Origin: Fibrobacteres bacterium CG2_30_45_31
GTDB lineage: Bacteria > Fibrobacterota > Fibrobacteria > Fibrobacterales > Fibrobacteraceae
Assembly (NCBI GenBank): GCA_001873075.1
Contig: MNYL01000165.1
Span: forward strand, 1-8,674
Direction: 5' to 3'
Length of the DNA: 8,674 nucleotides
The first letter of the stretch is position 1. Every line of letters begins with the position of its first letter. Positions 6,625 through 8,674 of the stretch are shown here, in pieces. Below the pieces are notes generated by a model. That model was not told the DNA's origin. It did no database searches and saw only the letters and a program-made list of their open reading frames with translations. The position numbers were made by a program, and so were the translations under genes.

Positions 6625-8124
6625 TTAAAGGTTATTGTATTTTAAAATGCGAGTATTTTGTTGCGTTTGAATACGAATAAGAATCATCCCTTTGGGAAGA
6701 ACAGGGATGGGAATCATGAATTGGCTGGTTTGAATGACTGCAAGACGCTCGCCATTGGTTTTAAAAAACTCAACCTGAATTCTTTTATTTGAGGAAAGAT
6801 TGGAAAGAATGATCTGTCCATTATAAATGCTGACCCTAAAAGACGATAAAGATGAAACTCTGAGTGCTTCGTAATCTTCAGGGAGAATACTCTCCAGTTC
6901 CTTAAGAAGAAAGGCGTTTCGAGTTGTGGAAAATTCGATTAATCCCGGAATGCTTCCTGAGGCCGTTCTTAGTTTGGAAGTAAGATTAGTAGAAAAGTCG
7001 GAAAGAGAGTAAAATTTGTTTGGATCGGCTTCTACAAAGGTTTGAATTGTATTTACATACTGGTCTATAGATTTTTGAATTGAATCCGTAGAGGCATAAG
7101 TATTGATCATATTTTTGATGTAAGAAAGATATTTGTACTGGAAATTCTGACATTTCATTAATTGATTGAATAGGGGCCTGTCAGAAATATTGCTCGTGCT
7201 TATGGCACTTTGATTATATACATCCCAACCGTTGGAATAGCCTCCAAAAGCAAGGTTGAGATCCCAAGGAAGAAAATTCATATAGCCGTCAGAATTAGTT
7301 TGATAGAGATAAAAATTGCGGCCACTTCCAACATAGGAATCAAAATGCGAAAGTGTCATAATAAAGGCAAGAAAAGGAGCGATATTATCTGGGTCCATAT
7401 AATTTGTGTAAGTACTACAAAAAGTTTCACTATCAGAATTGTTGATGTAGTTGAGGAAAGCGATCATACCCGACCAATCATTGGTCTCTTCATTGGTTTT
7501 AAGTTCGATTTGTGAAGCGTAGAGGCTTGGATCTGTACCGCTATATGTAAGAGAAGCTCCGGCATCACTGGCTTTAAATAAGTTGAGCGAATCATCCGTA
7601 AAATATCTTCCAAGAAACTGTTTATCAATTTGTTCTATCTGAGTATATAAGCCGATGAGTTCTGATTCAATGGTGATCGTGGCAAATGTTGATCGAGGAG
7701 AATGCATATATTTGGCGGCGATATCATAGGCAATTTTTTCGCGAAGAAAAGTAGGGTCGCCATAGTTATTGCTGAAGTTTAAAATTTTAATGCCATAATA
7801 TTTTTGACCACTGATAAACTCATTGAATTTTATCTTAAAAGGCTTTTTGGGTGAGGTTCCTGCGGCATTGTAGGAAGAGTTCCCTTTGTAACAAACACCC
7901 ACGCTATCAATTGTAATTTTTCCATCAGAAAACTTGGCTGGAATATAGCCAGCATCATTGGTGTAGTTTGTTTCAAGTTGAGTTTTCCAATCAGAAGCAT
8001 AAAATGTCAGGGTGTACTCATGAACAGCAGAATCGTCAAAAAGGATATCTGTAGAGTCGCTTTGTACAGCGGCAAAGCTAATGCTCACCGTAAAAAGAGG
8101 TGCGATAAACGGCATCCATTTCAT
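6625..8124 (-). CDS. Secreted CotH-family kinase-like protein with C-terminal sorting-like tail
   Basis: A 499-residue protein, first gene of the operon, with a signal peptide of about 18-19 residues (SISFAA). CotH-family motifs (PF08757) run from about 35 to 410: VGVCYKGNSSY (75-85), KKPFKIKFNEF (93-103), LNFSNNYGDPTFLREKIAYDI (within 115-135), GLYTQIEQIDKQFLGRYF (158-175), NLFKAS (181-186), HFDSYVGSGRNFYLY (260-274) and FLPWDLNLAFGG (284-295). Asp262 and Asp288 are the likely counterparts of the essential acidic residues. In Bacillus, CotH is an atypical protein kinase that phosphorylates Ser-rich spore coat proteins; this organism type does not make such spores, so the substrate must differ. 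Residues 429-499 form a beta-rich tail that resembles that of the propeller protein. The start is preceded by a weak GAG five bases upstream. The DNA is AT-rich. Only 12 bases separate it from the next gene. Confidence 0.87.
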   Translation of the reverse strand: MKWMPFIAPLFTVSISFAAVQSDSTDILFDDSAVHEYTLTFYASDWKTQLETNYTNDAGYIPAKFSDGKITIDSVGVCYKGNSSYNAAGTSPKKPFKIKFNEFISGQKYYGIKILNFSNNYGDPTFLREKIAYDIAAKYMHSPRSTFATITIESELIGLYTQIEQIDKQFLGRYFTDDSLNLFKASDAGASLTYSGTDPSLYASQIELKTNEETNDWSGMIAFLNYINNSDSETFCSTYTNYMDPDNIAPFLAFIMTLSHFDSYVGSGRNFYLYQTNSDGYMNFLPWDLNLAFGGYSNGWDVYNQSAISTSNISDRPLFNQLMKCQNFQYKYLSYIKNMINTYASTDSIQKSIDQYVNTIQTFVEADPNKFYSLSDFSTNLTSKLRTASGSIPGLIEFSTTRNAFLLKELESILPEDYEALRVSSLSSFRVSIYNGQIILSNLSSNKRIQVEFFKTNGERLAVIQTSQFMIPIPVLPKGMILIRIQTQQNTRILKYNNL

Positions 8125-8193
8125 ATAAATCTCAACAAATAAAAGGTTTCTTATAGGGGCAAAAAGACTAAGGCCAGTTGTAAAGAATAAGTA

Positions 8194-8230
8194 AAATAAG
8201 CAAATGTGAATTCTTTTTTTTGCCTTATTT
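8194..8230. repeat. Imperfect inverted repeat upstream of the CotH operon
   Basis: AAATAAG-CAAA (8194-8204) is the reverse complement of TTTGCCTTATTT (8219-8230) apart from one extra base. The loop is 14 bases. It lies about 70-105 bases upstream of the CotH start and could be an operator or a leader hairpin. No T-tract follows the stem on either strand, which argues against a terminator. Confidence 0.35.
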
Positions 8231-8283
8231 CAGAAATTTTTCCAAAAGAAGTAACACACAAAGTACTTATGAGATTAATTGTT

Positions 8284-8333
8284 CCGTTTTTATGTTCTAC
8301 TCTTTTCTCTGAAGTTTTTAACCGTTTTTATGT
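8284..8333. repeat. 12-base direct repeat CCGTTTTTATGT
   Basis: Exact copies of CCGTTTTTATGT occur at 8284-8295 and 8322-8333, 38 bases apart. In an AT-rich intergenic region a 12-base exact repeat including CCG could mark paired regulator sites, though chance is not excluded. Confidence 0.4.
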
Positions 8334-8401
8334 GAAGTTGCATTATTTCTTGATTTCTTCAAAACGATGAAAAATATTTTGAACCCATTTGTGAGCAAAA
8401 A

Positions 8402-8448
8402 AATGTATCCATCAAGAATGCCTCAAATATTTTTTGATGGGAATGTAT
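8402..8448. repeat. Inverted repeat CCATCAA/TTGATGG nested in AATGTAT direct repeats
   Basis: CCATCAA (8409-8415) and TTGATGG (8434-8440) form a 7-bp inverted repeat with an 18-base spacer. AATGTAT occurs just before the left arm (8402-8408) and just after the right arm (8442-8448). The arrangement lies about 130-170 bases before the start at 8573. Confidence 0.35.
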
Positions 8449-8463
8449 TTTTATAAAAGTCCT

Positions 8464-8479
8464 GTATACTGACGTATAC
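8464..8479. promoter_or_regulatory. GTATAC-TGAC-GTATAC palindrome pair, possible operator/promoter
   Basis: Two copies of the self-complementary hexamer GTATAC are separated by TGAC, giving a 16-base near-symmetric site. The first overlaps TATACT (8465-8470), a good match to a sigma-70 -10 box, about 100 bases upstream of the secreted protein start; no convincing -35 box is in register. Operator use is inferred. Confidence 0.35.
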
Positions 8480-8572
8480 CAAAACAGCGAATGCGCCGTT
8501 TTAAAGGTTGCCCACCGTTCCCTTTAAAGAATATATTCAAGAACAGTTTATTATTACCACAGGCAGGAGTTT

Positions 8573-8674
8573 ATGTTTCTCAAAACCATTCTTTTTCTCC
8601 TTTTCAGTACCGCAATATTTTCATTTGCAGACAACATTCTCAGCAACGGCGACATGGAATACGGCGATGGTGGC
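8573..8674 (+). CDS. Secreted protein, N-terminus only (3' end outside window)
   Basis: A new gene begins at ATG 8573, with AGGAG at 8565-8569 only three bases before it. Thirty-four residues are visible. A signal peptide covers about 1-19 (MFLKTILFLLFSTAIFSFA), followed by the mature start DNILSNGDMEYGDGG. An N-terminal 'N-ILSNGD-E-G' segment is common at the start of carbohydrate-binding modules (for example CBM4/9-like beta-sandwiches) in secreted polysaccharide-degrading enzymes of this group, so a surface or secreted glycan-active protein is a fair guess. Too little is present to name the enzyme. It is divergent from the CotH operon and may share its control region. Confidence 0.75.
   Translation, partial: MFLKTILFLLFSTAIFSFADNILSNGDMEYGDGG

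Larger units (their letters stand above)
8125..8572. promoter_or_regulatory. AT-rich divergent intergenic region with several repeats
   Basis: This 448-base stretch separates the minus-strand CotH operon from a plus-strand secreted protein gene, so it must hold both promoters. I find no open reading frame or RNA gene. It contains an imperfect hairpin (8194-8230), a 12-base direct repeat (8284/8322), an inverted repeat nested in direct repeats (8402-8448) and a GTATAC palindrome pair (8464-8479). These are listed separately. I could not place promoter boxes with confidence. Confidence 0.5.

Overview
The window looks like a chromosomal segment from a Fibrobacter-type bacterium (Fibrobacterota). 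The clues are polyserine/Glu linkers in secreted proteins, a GLUG-repeat secretory protein remnant, a CotH-family protein and a SUMF1-fold lipoprotein, C-terminal beta-rich tails like those of type IX secretion cargo, and a secreted protein start of the form 'signal peptide + NILSNGD'. The assignment rests on recognised sequence style, not on a search.

Layout. Positions 2-1057 (+) hold the C-terminal part of the ferrous iron transporter FeoB, followed by a clear intrinsic terminator (1090-1125). Convergent to it, on the minus strand, are a probable two-gene unit: a YhcC-like radical SAM protein (3003 to 2119, GTG start) and an unrecognised lipoprotein (2056 to 1322).

Positions 3026-3788 have no intact gene. 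They contain a decayed gene for a secreted GLUG-repeat protein (3568 to about 3124, minus), which keeps its ribosome site and signal peptide but has several frame breaks. It lies between two inverted copies of a roughly 98-base GC-rich structured repeat (3026-3123 on plus, 3692-3788 on minus). Both copies begin GGGCGT, carry a short hairpin followed by TCGGG, and end in ACGC.

Positions 8124 to 3977 (minus) form a tight three-gene operon: a secreted CotH-family kinase-like protein, a secreted arylsulfotransferase-like beta-propeller protein with a Ser-rich linker, and a lipoprotein with a Ser/Glu linker and a SUMF1-type domain without the catalytic cysteines of formylglycine-generating enzymes. 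Gaps are 12 and 17 bases, each gene has its own ribosome site, and the last is followed by a cluster of hairpins with U-tracts. The CotH and propeller proteins share a similar C-terminal tail. All three are predicted to be exported, so the operon probably builds or modifies something at the outer membrane or cell surface. One testable idea is that the CotH-like kinase phosphorylates the SxE-rich linkers of its operon partners.

Positions 8125-8572 are an AT-rich divergent intergenic region with several repeats and palindromes that look regulatory. At 8573 (+) a new secreted protein starts and runs off the window.
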